Assembly (NCBI GenBank): GCA_934643435.1
Contig: CAKUCJ010000074.1
Coordinates: 1 to 6,392 of the forward strand
DNA from: an uncultured Collinsella sp.
GTDB taxonomy: Bacteria; Actinomycetota; Coriobacteriia; Coriobacteriales; Coriobacteriaceae
Direction of reading: 5' to 3'
Length of the DNA stretch: 6,392 nt
The position numbers were made by a program, and so were the translations under genes. The notes below the pieces were generated by a model. The model saw only the letters and a list, made by a program, of their open reading frames with translations. It ran no database searches and had not been told where the DNA came from. Below are positions 1-6,392 of this stretch, one piece after another; position 1 is the stretch's first letter; each line of letters begins with the position of its first letter.

Positions 1-2
1 GC

Positions 3-902
3 TCCGACACCAGCGCCGAGGCCGACAAGGGCTCCGCTGCTGGCTCTTCCAAGAGCTCCGACAATGCCGAGGCTTCCACCACGCTCGACGCCAAGGCTTT
101 CGACAAGCTCGTCAACAACGGCCCCAAGGCCGACGACGATGCCATCGCCGCTAGCACTTGGGCAACTGCCGTCAAGAACGCCGGCGTCTTTAAGATCGGT
201 GGCGTTCAGACCTCCACGCTCTTCTCCCTCCTCAACGAGAAGGATGGCCAGACCCGCGGCTTCGATGCTGGCATCGCACAGCTCCTGTCCAACTACATCC
301 TGGGCGAGAACAAAGTCGAAATCACCCAGGTGACCTCTGACACGCGCGAGTCCGTGCTGCAGAACGGCCAGGTCGACGCCGTCTTCGCCACCTACACCAT
401 CACCGATGAGCGCAAGAAGCTCGTCTCCTTCGCCGGCCCCTACTATTACACGCAGCAGGCCATCCTGGTGCTCGCCGACAACGACGACATCAAGAGCGTC
501 GACGATCTGGCCGACAAGAACGTCGCCGTCCAGTCCGGCTCCAACGGCCCCGCCATCCTGGAGGAGTTCGCTCCCAAGGCCAGCCAGCAGGAGTTCAAGA
601 CCGACGAGGAAGCCCGCCAGGCACTCCAGCAGGGTCGCGTTGACGCCTATGTCATCGACAACAACATGCAGCAGAGCGCCCTGGTCCGTGAGCCCGGCAA
701 GTACAAGATCGCCGGCAAGCCCTTCGGCAGCAAGGAGCCCTACGGCATCGGCCTGCCGCTCGATTCCGACGGCGTCGCCTTTGTCAACGACTTCCTTAAG
801 AAGATCGAGGATGACGGCACCTGGACCGAGCTGTGGCAGATCTGCATCGGCGACCGCACGGGCGACACCAACGTTCCCGAGCTGCCCGAGATCGGCGCCT
901 AA
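3..902 (+). CDS. Amino acid ABC transporter substrate-binding protein (family 3), 5' partial
   Basis: The reading frame is open from the left edge to TAA at 900-902 and gives 299 visible residues; the start codon and expected lipoprotein signal lie upstream. Visible residues 1-27 are rich in Ser, Ala, Asp and Lys, as in a linker between a membrane-anchored cysteine and the folded domain. The binding domain starts near residue 62 (FKIGGVQTS). It shows GFDAGIAQLL at 86-95, then NGQVDAVFATYTITDERKK around 121-139 and VSFAGPYYY at 141-149, the ligand-pocket signature of family 3 solute-binding proteins. VAVQSGSNG at 174-182 and ALQQGRVDAYVID at 207-219 belong to the second lobe. The protein should capture a polar amino acid outside the cell and deliver it to the permeases downstream. 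The ATYTITDERKK and VSFAGPYY segments resemble actinobacterial glutamate-binding GluB, so glutamate is the best guess; glutamine, aspartate or another polar amino acid cannot be excluded. A hairpin follows in the 139-nt gap before the permease gene. Confidence 0.93.
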   Translation, partial: SDTSAEADKGSAAGSSKSSDNAEASTTLDAKAFDKLVNNGPKADDDAIAASTWATAVKNAGVFKIGGVQTSTLFSLLNEKDGQTRGFDAGIAQLLSNYILGENKVEITQVTSDTRESVLQNGQVDAVFATYTITDERKKLVSFAGPYYYTQQAILVLADNDDIKSVDDLADKNVAVQSGSNGPAILEEFAPKASQQEFKTDEEARQALQQGRVDAYVIDNNMQQSALVREPGKYKIAGKPFGSKEPYGIGLPLDSDGVAFVNDFLKKIEDDGTWTELWQICIGDRTGDTNVPELPEIGA

Positions 903-991
903 GCTTGTAAGCTGGGCAACAGCCGCTACGAAACCATATGGAAACGCATGATGCGCTTTATTGCGCTAAACTGTTTCCTTACTGAGTTGTC

Positions 992-1024
992 GGGGCTTCC
1001 GTACATACGGGAGCCCCTTTCCTT
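992..1024 (+). terminator. Hairpin with short U tract between binding-protein and permease genes
   Basis: The arm GGGGCTTCCGTA (992-1003) pairs with TACGGGAGCCCC (1006-1017). All pairs are Watson-Crick except one G-U wobble, and the practical loop is about six bases. The tail is TTTCCTT (1018-1024). The shape is that of an intrinsic terminator with an imperfect U tract, so partial termination is likely. It lies inside the transporter operon, where a leaky terminator or 3' stabilising stem commonly raises the binding protein above the membrane components. The downstream ribosome binding site begins only seven bases later. Confidence 0.7.
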
Positions 1025-1030
1025 ACCGGC

Positions 1031-1037
1031 GGGAGGT
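1031..1037 (+). promoter_or_regulatory. Ribosome binding site of permease 1
   Basis: GGGAGGT lies four bases before the ATG at 1042. It is a strong Shine-Dalgarno match and supports that start. It sits just after the hairpin tail, so ribosome access may be influenced by the hairpin. Confidence 0.75.
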
Positions 1038-1041
1038 CCGC

Positions 1042-1701
1042 ATGAGTCTCTCCGAGCTCTGGTCGCTCTATGGCCAGAACTATATCGACGCGCTGCTAGC
1101 CACCTGGGGCATGACGCTTGAGTCGTTTGTCATCGCCATGGTGCTGGCTGTTGCCGTCACCGTGATGCGCGTGTCGCCGCTCAAGCCGTTGCGCGTCTTT
1201 GGCGACCTGTATGTCCAGGTCTTCCGTAACATCCCCGGCATCGCGCTGCTCATTATCGTTGTCTACGCACTGCCGCCGCTCAAGATTGTGCTGCCCTATC
1301 GCACCTGCGTCATCGTCGCCACGGTGCTGCTGGGCTCCGCCTTTGGCTCCGAGAACTTCATGAGCGGCATCAACACCGTCGGCGTTGGCCAGGTCGAGGC
1401 CGCCCGCTCACTCGGCATGAGCTTCAGCCGCATCCTCGCCAAAATCGTGATTCCGCAGGCATTGCGTTCGAGCGTGCTGCCCATGACCAACCTCTTTATC
1501 GCCGTCATGCTCACCACCGCCCTCGGCAGCCAGGTGCCGCTTCAACCGCAGGAGCTCACCGGCGTCGTGAGCTACATCAACACGCGCTCGCTCGGTGGCG
1601 TCGCCGCGTTCTTTATCTCGGCCCTCGGCTACCTGGGTACGGCCTTTGTGGTGAGCCACATTGGCAACTACATCGATAAGAAGGTGAGGATCCTCCGATG
1701 A
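1042..1701 (+). CDS. Amino acid ABC transporter permease 1 (GluC/HisM type)
   Basis: This 219-residue inner membrane permease has the usual length for a polar amino acid ABC permease. Hydrophobic segments run from roughly 20-42, 60-78, 86-103, 145-162 and 186-205. The family motif after the second segment is present (FRNIPGIALL, 61-70, ending at P78). The cytoplasmic EAA loop that docks on the ATPase is clear: GQVEAARSLG at 116-125 with I136-P138 (IVIPQAL) following. After the EAA loop the usual Lys-Asn/Asp-Thr-Ser stretch is altered to MLTTALGSQ (156-164), although the later Glu-Leu (171-172) is kept. The start has a strong ribosome binding site. The stop overlaps the next start by four bases (ATGA, 1698-1701), which implies translational coupling with permease 2 and a heterodimeric channel. 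It resembles GluC of actinobacterial glutamate importers; the substrate is inferred. Confidence 0.93.
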   Translation: MSLSELWSLYGQNYIDALLATWGMTLESFVIAMVLAVAVTVMRVSPLKPLRVFGDLYVQVFRNIPGIALLIIVVYALPPLKIVLPYRTCVIVATVLLGSAFGSENFMSGINTVGVGQVEAARSLGMSFSRILAKIVIPQALRSSVLPMTNLFIAVMLTTALGSQVPLQPQELTGVVSYINTRSLGGVAAFFISALGYLGTAFVVSHIGNYIDKKVRILR

Positions 1702-2531
1702 GCAAGCACTCCTCCCCCGCGCTCACCATGCGCGATGCGCTCTACGAGGCTCCCGGCCCCAAGATGCGCGCCAAGATTCGTATCGGCACCGCCATCTCGC
1801 TTGTTGCCGTCGCCGCGCTCATTGCCCTCGTGCTGCAGCGCTTTTATGTGACCGGCCAGCTTTCGGTCCATTACTGGTATTTCTTCACGCACCTCACCAC
1901 CTGGAAGTTTTTGCTCGCGGGCTTTGAGGGCACCGTTAAGGTTGCACTCACCGCCGGCGCCATCGCACTGGTGCTGGGCCTCGCCCTTATGCTTGGCCGC
2001 ACGAGCGACATCAAGCCGTTACAGCTTATCTGCCGCGTGCTCACCGACTTCTTCCGCGGCGTGCCGAGCCTGCTGTTCATCTACTTCTTCTTTTTGGTGC
2101 TGCCCCAGTACAAGATCGCGCTGCCGTCGTTTTGGATGCTCACCCTGCCCGTCGCCCTCGCCGCAGCCGGCGTACTGGCCGAAATCTTCCGCGCCGGCGT
2201 CAATGCCGTGCCGCGCGGCCAGGTCGAGGCAGCCCAGGCGCTCGGTCTCTCCAAGGCCAAAATCACCTTTAAAATCGTGCTGCCCCAGGCGATTCGCTTT
2301 ATTATCCCGTCGTTGATCTCGCAGCTCGTAGTCGTGGTCAAGGACACCACCGTCGCCTACGTGGTGAGCTATCCCGACCTGATGCAAAACGCCCGCGTGC
2401 TCATCACCAACTACGACGCACTCGTGTCGGTCTACCTGGTGATCGCGGTCATCTACATCCTCATCAACGTCGCGATTAACAAGGCCGCCATCTACGTTTC
2501 GCACAAGACCGGCGCGACGATCATCCGCTAA
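1698..2531 (+). CDS. Amino acid ABC transporter permease 2 (GluD type)
   Basis: This 277-residue membrane permease is the partner of permease 1. A hydrophilic N-terminal extension carries LYEAPGPKMRAK (15-26), similar to the DAPGP segment at the start of actinobacterial GluD proteins. It is followed by a membrane segment at about 31-47 and the permease core from about residue 70. Core motifs are FFRGVPSLLFIYFFFLVLP (118-136), the EAA loop GQVEAAQALG (174-183) with IVLPQAIR (193-200), and the conserved VVKDTTVAYVV (213-223), which permease 1 lacks. Further hydrophobic segments lie at about 78-99, 148-162, 202-225 and 243-260. Its ATG lies within the ATGA overlap with the preceding stop. A 36-nt gap containing AAGGAG leads to the ATPase gene. 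Function as half of the import channel is secure; glutamate as substrate rests on resemblance. Confidence 0.93.
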   Translation: MSKHSSPALTMRDALYEAPGPKMRAKIRIGTAISLVAVAALIALVLQRFYVTGQLSVHYWYFFTHLTTWKFLLAGFEGTVKVALTAGAIALVLGLALMLGRTSDIKPLQLICRVLTDFFRGVPSLLFIYFFFLVLPQYKIALPSFWMLTLPVALAAAGVLAEIFRAGVNAVPRGQVEAAQALGLSKAKITFKIVLPQAIRFIIPSLISQLVVVVKDTTVAYVVSYPDLMQNARVLITNYDALVSVYLVIAVIYILINVAINKAAIYVSHKTGATIIR

Positions 2532-2552
2532 CGATTTACGATTTCTAGGAAT

Positions 2553-2558
2553 AAGGAG
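2553..2558 (+). promoter_or_regulatory. Ribosome binding site of the uptake ATPase
   Basis: AAGGAG lies nine bases before the ATG at 2568, in the 36-nt gap after permease 2. It fixes the start of the ATPase gene. Confidence 0.75.
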
Positions 2559-2567
2559 CCGAGCATT

Positions 2568-3332
<765 letters not shown>

Positions 3333-3386
3333 CCAGCCGTGCGCTCGCCCGCTTGCCATGACCATCCGGATTCGAAAGTTACACCT

Positions 3387-4196
3387 ATGATCGGAACTCG
3401 CACTTCATCGTCCTATACCCCGCATGTCGACGTCGCCCCTGCCGACCGCCCGCTTATCCTCGTCGCGCCGCGCTGGGAAGAAGCGAAGCCGTTTTTGAGC
3501 GAGACGCTCTCCCCCAACGAGGAGATCGCCAGCGTCTTTGTCGATGCGATCCTTGCCGCCGGCGGCCTGCCGCTGCAGATGTCCATTACCGATGACATCG
3601 AGGTCATCCGCCATTATGTCGACATCGCCGACGGTATCGCCATTCCCGGTGGCCCGGATGTCAACCCCAAGCGCTGGGGCGACGAGCGCCCTTACGACCC
3701 CACGCTGTGCTGCGAGATCCGCGACCGCTTTGAGTTCAAGCTGGTCAACGAAGTGCTCCGCGCCAAAAAGCCGCTCTTTACCACCTGCCGCGGCACGCAG
3801 CTGTTAAACGTCGCCACCGGCGGCACCCTATGCATGGACGTGCCGAGCCTGGGCGCGCGTGAGGGCCGCACGCAGTGGCGTCACACCCATGTGCTTAACG
3901 ACCCCGTGCATCCCGTCGAGGTCGTACCGGGTTCACTGCTGGAGCGCGCGCTCGGCGGGCACAAGCTCATCCAGACCAACTCGGCGCACCATTGCTGCGT
4001 CGATCGTCTGGGCAAGCATACGCGCCTGGTCGCCCAAGCAACCGACGGCGTGCCCGAGTGCATCGAGGTCGAGGGCCAGCCCTTCTGCCTGGGCGTGCAA
4101 TGGCACCCCGAGTACACCTGGCAGACACTCGAGACCGACTTTAACCTGTGGAAGTCGTTTGTCGAGGCGGCGGCCGAGGTTAAGCGAGCCCGCTAG
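3387..4196 (+). CDS. Gamma-glutamyl-GABA hydrolase family protein (class I glutamine amidotransferase fold, peptidase C26)
   Basis: The cytoplasmic hydrolase has 269 residues from the ATG at 3387. The glycine-rich oxyanion region is IPGGPDVNP (86-94). The nucleophile is Cys134 in FTTCRGTQLLN, where the family usually has a GICRG elbow. NSAHH lies at 198-202, and the catalytic His240 and Glu242 are in VQWHPE (237-242). These match PuuD-like enzymes, which cut gamma-glutamyl bonds to free glutamate. The exact substrate is unknown; other members act on gamma-glutamyl amines or peptides. A GTG at 3339 in the same frame would add 16 residues (MRSPACHDHPDSKVTP). I prefer 3387 because that extension looks non-conserved and has no well-placed ribosome binding site, but the ATG also has only a weak one (GAAAG). 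The gene follows the ATPase by 54 nt on the same strand and shares its frame after one stop codon, so it is probably co-transcribed with the importer. A long hairpin follows it. Confidence 0.88.
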   Translation: MIGTRTSSSYTPHVDVAPADRPLILVAPRWEEAKPFLSETLSPNEEIASVFVDAILAAGGLPLQMSITDDIEVIRHYVDIADGIAIPGGPDVNPKRWGDERPYDPTLCCEIRDRFEFKLVNEVLRAKKPLFTTCRGTQLLNVATGGTLCMDVPSLGAREGRTQWRHTHVLNDPVHPVEVVPGSLLERALGGHKLIQTNSAHHCCVDRLGKHTRLVAQATDGVPECIEVEGQPFCLGVQWHPEYTWQTLETDFNLWKSFVEAAAEVKRAR

Positions 4197-4229
4197 CTCG
4201 TGAACCACTCAGGTTAAAGCCTCCTAAGC

Positions 4230-4275
4230 CAGGGGGGGGCGGACACCGGCCGCGGTGCCCGCCCCCCCTGTATTT
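4230..4275 (+). terminator. Long GC-rich hairpin between convergent operons
   Basis: The left arm (4230-4247) opens with CA and eight G; the right arm (4254-4270) ends with seven C and TG. They pair through 16-17 positions with one bulged G and one A-C mismatch around a GGCCGC loop. On the + strand the stem is followed by TGTATTT, a modest U tract, so it probably ends the uptake operon. On the - strand no T run follows, so termination of the converging operon there is possible but less certain. The rest of the 112-nt gap holds nothing else I can support. Confidence 0.7.
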
Positions 4276-4308
4276 GGTATGCTCGGTATGATCATCCCTC
4301 ACAAACAG

Positions 4309-5127
4309 TCAAAGAAATCTCGACCGCAATCGGTCGACAGTTAAGCAAATGGCAAAAACGCTTGCTACGTTTATTAGGCAGTCAATTAAAATCGAGGTGC
4401 ATTGACCATCCCCCAACGGGGTCACACCACAAGTCCACATGAGCATCGAGGACGGAAGCGGAAGCATGGAATCGGCTCCGAGCTGTATGTAGATCGCTAC
4501 GACGTTGACAAGCAACAACATGCCAATGAGACCGAAGCCGGACCCAAAATAAGAAACAACGATCACGCTAGAGACCGTGTATGCTAGGCAGACGGCACTC
4601 GCCAGAAGAAGTCGATAGCAAAAAATATTCAGGTTGAAATACTGCTGAGCATCCAAAACGATTACGCAGTTAAGACAGTACAAAACGACACTCGACAGGA
4701 TAAACGCGCCCAAAAGGGCAAAAGAAGACAGCACCACTCGCGCAACGATAGCGCATACGCGCTTCCCTCCCCGAGCCTCCGACAACCCCCACGGTTCCTC
4801 AACAAAGCCCGAACTGACAAAGCACGGAACAATGCAAGCCGCGATGAACGGAAAGAACAATGCGTGAGCCAACGGGGCCACGTTGAACAGCAGACCGCGA
4901 AAAACCTCTGCATTACCAAATAGAAGGACATCCTCTGCCGATAGCCGAAGCGTCGGGTCTGGGAAAAAGCCCAAGAAACTGTTCTCACGGAGGCTACAGA
5001 ACCACATCGGGAAAGAATTAAGCTGCAATACCACCATGCACGCATTAATTGCCAGGATTAAGGCGTATGCCCATTTGCTCACATGCTTCAATTCTGAATG
5101 GAGGAACCTTTTAATCTGACGAGCCAT
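4309..5127 (-). CDS. ABC-2 type permease, probable LanG/MutG-like subunit of a lantibiotic-protection exporter
   Basis: This 272-residue integral membrane protein has about six hydrophobic segments (roughly 19-36, 84-104, 126-153, 171-192, 196-215, 246-263), with a long loop after the first and a basic C-terminus (DRLRSRFL). This is the layout of ABC-2 exporter permeases. The frame continues upstream to an ATG at 5145, but the ATG at 5127 is preceded by GGAGGTG at six bases, so I take MARQIKRF as the N-terminus. The gene overlaps the upstream permease by 17 nt and is last in the operon. Motifs EDVLLFGN (66-72 region) and SEARG..R..A..A..VLSS (116-135) echo EDIGFFWN and SSARG..R in the upstream permease, so the two look like related halves of one channel. 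Assignment to lantibiotic or peptide-antibiotic protection depends on the operon plan and the ATPase; the sequence alone supports only ABC-2 permease. GC content is visibly lower than in the uptake operon. Confidence 0.75.
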   Translation of the reverse strand: MARQIKRFLHSELKHVSKWAYALILAINACMVVLQLNSFPMWFCSLRENSFLGFFPDPTLRLSAEDVLLFGNAEVFRGLLFNVAPLAHALFFPFIAACIVPCFVSSGFVEEPWGLSEARGGKRVCAIVARVVLSSFALLGAFILSSVVLYCLNCVIVLDAQQYFNLNIFCYRLLLASAVCLAYTVSSVIVVSYFGSGFGLIGMLLLVNVVAIYIQLGADSMLPLPSSMLMWTCGVTPLGDGQCTSILIDCLINVASVFAICLTVDRLRSRFL

Positions 5128-5935
5128 TGAGCACACCTCCGACATGACAGGTCACGAGAGTGTAAATCAATACCGATAGACAGCCGGCTGCCGCGCCATA
5201 CCCCAGAAGCGTGAGCTGGCCCATATCGCTATACCCAAGGGCACATCCGACTCCAAGGTACGGCCCCGGAAGAAAGAAGATCCATCGCAAGGATGGTATG
5301 GGCGACTGAAGGTAAGCTCCGTAGAGCGTCAGGCTCATGACAAACCCTATTATTACCGCAGCCCCGCTAAATACGGCGCTGCTTGTAATCCGGTAGATGG
5401 TCACCGTCTCCAACGCAACCGATATCACCAATACGGCGTTGATTAACATCGCGGGCAAAAATGCAACCAGCATGTCGTGCGTGCAGTTTTGTCCCCCACG
5501 CATTATGGCTATTGCAAACAGAAGAAGGCAAAGTGCGCTATATGCTGCGCCGACTATTAAAGCAGACGAAAGTACATGTGCCAGAGCCCCATTAAAGCGG
5601 GCGAGACCTCTTGCTGAAGAAATTCGGCATCCCTCTTCATAGCCATGTTCCTGTAAAAGCACCAGGCAAACGATAAGTGGAACGAGCAGGGAGGTACCGG
5701 CGAAAGCACTGCGTGCAAGGGTCTCATCAGGCGCAGAAGGATCGATTACATTCCAGAAGAAACCAATATCCTCCCCATAAACGCCATTGCCAAAGACTAA
5801 CAACGTTGCTCCCTTTTTTAGGAAGACACCGAAGAGAAGGCCGAACGCCAGCATAAGCGCAAGACCGAACTTCGCCGGAAACATCCTGTGCAAACGCATC
5901 ATATCTGCCTTTATGGGATGGATCGCCCGCTTCAT
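5111..5935 (-). CDS. ABC-2 type permease, probable LanE/MutE-like subunit of a lantibiotic-protection exporter
   Basis: This 274-residue membrane protein has about six hydrophobic segments (roughly 22-40, 78-94, 119-145, 156-178, 187-208, 238-262). A basic N-terminus (MKRAIHPIKADMMRLHR) should lie in the cytoplasm. After the second segment comes EHGYEEGCRISSARG (96-110), the short cytoplasmic Glu/Gly/Arg stretch seen in ABC-2 exporters. Its start overlaps the stop of the ATPase gene by four bases (ATGA, 5932-5935), and its own stop lies 17 nt inside the next permease gene, so all three are translationally linked. An AAGGCGG-like ribosome binding site lies about seven bases before the ATG. LanE/MutE proteins are typically somewhat shorter, near 250 residues, so this is either a longer member or another type of small ABC-2 peptide or drug exporter. 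ABC-2 permease is well supported; the substrate is inferred. Confidence 0.77.
   Translation of the reverse strand: MKRAIHPIKADMMRLHRMFPAKFGLALMLAFGLLFGVFLKKGATLLVFGNGVYGEDIGFFWNVIDPSAPDETLARSAFAGTSLLVPLIVCLVLLQEHGYEEGCRISSARGLARFNGALAHVLSSALIVGAAYSALCLLLFAIAIMRGGQNCTHDMLVAFLPAMLINAVLVISVALETVTIYRITSSAVFSGAAVIIGFVMSLTLYGAYLQSPIPSLRWIFFLPGPYLGVGCALGYSDMGQLTLLGYGAAAGCLSVLIYTLVTCHVGGVLNGSSD
5134..5140 (-). promoter_or_regulatory. Ribosome binding site that decides the start of the last permease
   Basis: Read on the - strand, GGAGGTG ends six bases before the ATG at 5127. It lies inside the 3' end of the upstream permease gene and just inside the longer alternative ORF that starts at 5145, which lacks such a site at its own start. 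It therefore favours the 5127 start. Confidence 0.75.
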
Positions 5936-6392
5936 AGCGAGACCGCCTTCATCAAGCGCCTGTAATACTCTTTTAGGGACGCCGCCTCATCCCTTATGAC
6001 GTCCATCGATTCCTTTTTCAGCAGTTCACCGTCATGGATAAACAGGCAGCTTGTTGCAACCGATGCCAACTCATCCAAATCATGGCTAGAGATGAGCATG
6101 GTCTTGCCCTGCTCTCGATTCAATCGGCCGATAAGGGCCCATATATTCTCGATGCCCAGCGGGTCCAACCCATTTGCCGGCTCATCAAAAATAAGCAGGT
6201 CAGTGTCACCCAACAAGGCCGTAGCTATATCCAGCCGCCGTTTCATTCCCAGAGAAAAACTGCTCACGCTCTTTTTCTCTTCGATGTCCAGTCCAACCAG
6301 GCTCAAAACGCGAGGAACCTCACGGCTCTCATCGAGCCCCCATTCCGCACATCGGATTTGAAGATTCTCAACCGCACTGAGGGACTGGTATG
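5932..6392 (-). CDS. ABC transporter ATP-binding protein, BcrA/LanF (MutF)-like, 5' partial
   Basis: The frame is open from the right edge of the window to TGA at 5932-5934, giving 152 visible residues, the C-terminal half of the ATPase. A TTG at 6306 could be read as a start but lies inside the domain. Visible residues begin YQSLSAVENL (1-10), the stretch that follows the Q- or E-loop. Then come the signature FSLGMKRR (45-52), Walker B LLIFDE (65-70), D-loop NGLDPLGI (73-80) and the switch histidine in SSHDLDEL (His103). SLGMK plus NGLDP-GI is typical of the BcrA/LanF group that protects cells from bacitracin or lantibiotics. The family usually has Gln after SLGMK and Thr in DEPTNGLD; here these are Arg51 and Ala72. 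Walker A and the Q/E-loop lie outside the window. The gene heads the visible part of the operon and overlaps the first permease by ATGA. Confidence 0.92.
   Translation of the reverse strand, partial: YQSLSAVENLQIRCAEWGLDESREVPRVLSLVGLDIEEKKSVSSFSLGMKRRLDIATALLGDTDLLIFDEPANGLDPLGIENIWALIGRLNREQGKTMLISSHDLDELASVATSCLFIHDGELLKKESMDVIRDEAASLKEYYRRLMKAVSL

Noticed and set aside
945..967. Small palindrome CGCATGATGCG and two TGCGCT copies ten bases apart, a possible operator
   Set aside because: The elements are short, no promoter is recognisable beside them, and they lie within an operon gap; I cannot support a binding site.
3358..3390. Ten-codon ORF whose TGA overlaps the hydrolase ATG as ATGA, a possible coupling leader
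   Set aside because: No ribosome binding site precedes its ATG and the peptide (MTIRIRKLHL) has no leader features; the overlap is likely chance.
4287..4292. TATGAT resembling a -10 box on the + strand
   Set aside because: No -35 element lies at the right distance (the region is the C-rich hairpin arm), and it would point antisense into the exporter genes.

Overview
The window looks like chromosomal DNA of a high-GC actinobacterium. A gut Coriobacteriia member of the Collinsella type fits best: the codons are strongly GC-biased, and the second permease carries the EAPGP-type N-terminus known from actinobacterial glutamate permeases. This placement is inferred from style and gene content, not from a marker gene.

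Left part (1-4270, + strand): a polar amino acid uptake operon, most likely for glutamate or a similar substrate. The order is a substrate-binding lipoprotein (5' end outside the window), a hairpin in the gap, permease 1, permease 2 (ATGA overlap), the ATPase, and a class I glutamine amidotransferase-fold hydrolase of the gamma-glutamyl-GABA hydrolase (peptidase C26) family. The binding protein captures substrate outside the cell, the two permeases form the channel, and the ATPase drives import. The hydrolase could release amino acids from gamma-glutamyl compounds in the cytoplasm. The hairpin after the binding-protein gene probably lets that gene be expressed above the rest. A long GC-rich hairpin follows the hydrolase gene.

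Right part (4309-6392, - strand): a tightly packed three-gene operon, read right to left and convergent with the first. It encodes an ABC ATPase (N-terminal half outside the window) and two related six-helix ABC-2-type permeases, joined by a 4-nt and a 17-nt overlap. The ATPase motifs (SLGMK signature, NGLDP D-loop) resemble the BcrA/LanF group, so this is probably a lantibiotic- or peptide-antibiotic-protection exporter of the LanFEG (MutFEG) type. Its base composition is visibly lower in GC than the uptake operon, which suggests a separate, possibly acquired, origin. Anything that would settle its job (a two-component regulator, a peptide precursor) would lie beyond position 6392.

No tRNA, rRNA, insertion sequence or CRISPR array was seen. 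Coding density is near complete; the only gaps are about 140, 36, 54 and 110 nt.
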